The position numbers and the translations under genes are program-made. A stretch of 64,000 nt of DNA from JACCTU01 sp963700495 (GTDB lineage: Bacteria; Actinomycetota; Thermoleophilia; Gaiellales; Gaiellaceae), in contig CAVOXT010000001.1 of the NCBI GenBank assembly GCA_963700495.1, positions 496,001-560,000 on the forward strand. Direction: 5' to 3'. This document shows positions 63,101-64,000 of the stretch, piece after piece. The notes below the pieces were generated by a model that had not been told where the DNA came from, made no database searches, and saw nothing but the letters and a program-made list of their open reading frames with translations. Position 1 is the stretch's first letter. Each line of letters opens with the position of its first letter.

Positions 63101-64000
63101 GTTGAAGCCGTCGTTCTCGGCGTCGCCGCGCCAGACGCGCGCGAAGGCGTCCTCGAAGCGCTCGCGGACGTCGTCGGCCTGGAAGTCCGCACCCTCGCTC
63201 GTGCCGCAGGCCGAAGTCGTAGATCCAGACGCGGCGGGCCGTCGCGGGGCCTGATCTCGTACGGCCGCTCGTCGGCGACCTTGACGCCCATGTTCTCGAG
63301 CAGCGGCAGCACGTCCGAGAGCGACGATCGGCCGCCCGGAGCGGAGCAGCTTGAACGCGAGGTGCTCGTGCGCCGACGCGTGCGGCATGTACAGGCTCAT
63401 CCCGAGGTCGCCGTCGGGCTCGAGCTGCTCGATGCTGTTCGACGTCGAGCACGGCCTTGCGCGCCGGGAAGTCCTCCTGGTACGCGACCGGGGAACGCCT
63501 CGCCGTACTTCGTCGAACAGCGGCCCGGCGCGTTCCTCGCCGAGCTGCGCCGATGAGCGCGTCGCGGAGGTCGTCGGTCCAGTCGCGCGTCGCCGCGGCG
63601 AGGCGGCGCCTCGATCTCGGCGGCGTCGTACTCGACCTGCGCTCGCCGGGCTCGACGTGGATGACGTAGTGCAGCCGGGCGAGCACCGACTCGGACACGC
63701 GCGTGCTCGTAGTCGACGCTGACGCCGCCGAGCGCCTCCCGAGGATCGCCTCGATCCGCCGGCGGTTCTCCGTGTTGTAGCGGTCGCGCGGCAGGTAGAC
63801 GAGGCAGGAGAACGAAGCGGCCGAACACGTCCCGCCGGACGAACAGGCGACGCGCCGGCGCTCCTGCAGGTGCAGGACGCCATCGCGATCTCGAGCAGAT
63901 CGTCCTCCGAGATCTGGAAGAGCTCGTCGCGCGGGTACGTCTCGAGGATCTCGACGAGCGCCTTGTGGTCGTGGCTCGCCGGCAGCAGGCCGGAGCGCTC
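60175..64000 (-). CDS. Large NAD-specific glutamate dehydrogenase (GDH-180 type), heavily frameshifted, 5' end outside
   Basis: Oxidative deaminase of glutamate to 2-oxoglutarate. Diagnostic C-terminal half: GGRINTDAIDNSAGVDCSDH, EVNIKILLDAIAADGDVTVK, FGEEMLRHPLRREIV, ATTQIAMLLKARILLERSTR; earlier pieces include KGTATFSDIANEIAAEYGFW and the nucleotide/glutamate region VNRAGTTFAFRLQEETGAG. Frame is stable only over about 60175-61045; at least six changes follow toward 64000. The full gene normally codes for about 1600 aa, of which about 1275 codons are here. Confidence 0.82.

Noticed and set aside
1..64000. CRISPR arrays, tRNA or rRNA genes, prophage
   Set aside because: No regularly spaced direct repeats with unique spacers, no cloverleaf-like sequence noticed by eye, no integrase or structural phage genes. 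A tRNAscan-SE run would settle the tRNA point.

Overview
The window is GC-rich, densely packed DNA with GTG/TTG starts, many ATGA/GTGA gene overlaps and actinobacterial-type -10 elements. Its gene content (large NAD-glutamate dehydrogenase, form II CO-dehydrogenase-like operon, PhoP-type boxes built from 11-bp repeats, 231-aa PhoP regulators) fits a deep-branching actinobacterium such as Thermoleophilia/Gaiellales, probably a metagenome-derived contig. The taxon is inferred from gene content only. No tRNA, rRNA, CRISPR array or prophage was recognised.

Layout. 1-1832: 3' end of a primary sigma factor and an M20 peptidase. 1902-16606: a phosphate-stress block with phoU, pstB, pstA, pstC, pstS, an ATP-grasp ligase, a PhoR-like kinase, PhoP, ppk, ppx, a Nudix hydrolase, a second secreted PstS, a second PhoP, a HEAT-repeat protein, a PHP phosphoesterase and an NTF2-like protein. 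Six promoter regions in this block carry the same array: three TTCAC-like cores spaced exactly 11 bp apart. This gives a self-consistent candidate Pho regulon readable from the sequence alone. 16716-26224: catabolic and redox genes (amidohydrolase, VOC, acyl-CoA dehydrogenase), a stand-alone LigD polymerase domain, a phytoene-desaturase-like oxidoreductase, OsmC, and a tightly overlapping minus-strand run (DUF2182, DUF1326, GMC oxidoreductase, HhH-GPD, Nudix). 26278-32804: the giant helicase Lhr, a small lipoprotein, a B12-binding MerR regulator and an Fpg/Nei glycosylase. 33992-36859: azlCD and two tandem double-cupin genes. 36963-39106: parA translationally linked to an ftsZ with a long N-terminal extension.

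39119-64000: a flippase-like membrane protein, gamma-glutamyltransferase, GNAT, VOC and Nudix genes, then SRPBCC, FAH-fold and aminotransferase genes. The Nudix gene is flanked by two near-identical units, each a promoter, a structured RNA of about 110 nt and a T-run. After these come a secreted FnIII-like protein, small regulators, a decayed LuxR remnant, a cyclic-nucleotide-binding protein, the coxS-coxL-coxM operon, an eIF2B-like protein, two MFS exporters each next to its own regulator (TetR, HxlR), and an indel-riddled NAD-glutamate dehydrogenase running off the end.

At least ten conserved genes, including ftsZ, ppk, pstS and phoU, are interrupted by single-base indels. Nearly all are +1 insertions, which points to uncorrected sequencing error rather than pseudogenes, so I annotate them as interrupted CDSs. 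Two elements with terminal inverted repeats and TA ends (12351-12520 and 41787-42008) look MITE-like. A palindrome, GGGGTCAGACCCC, occurs three times.
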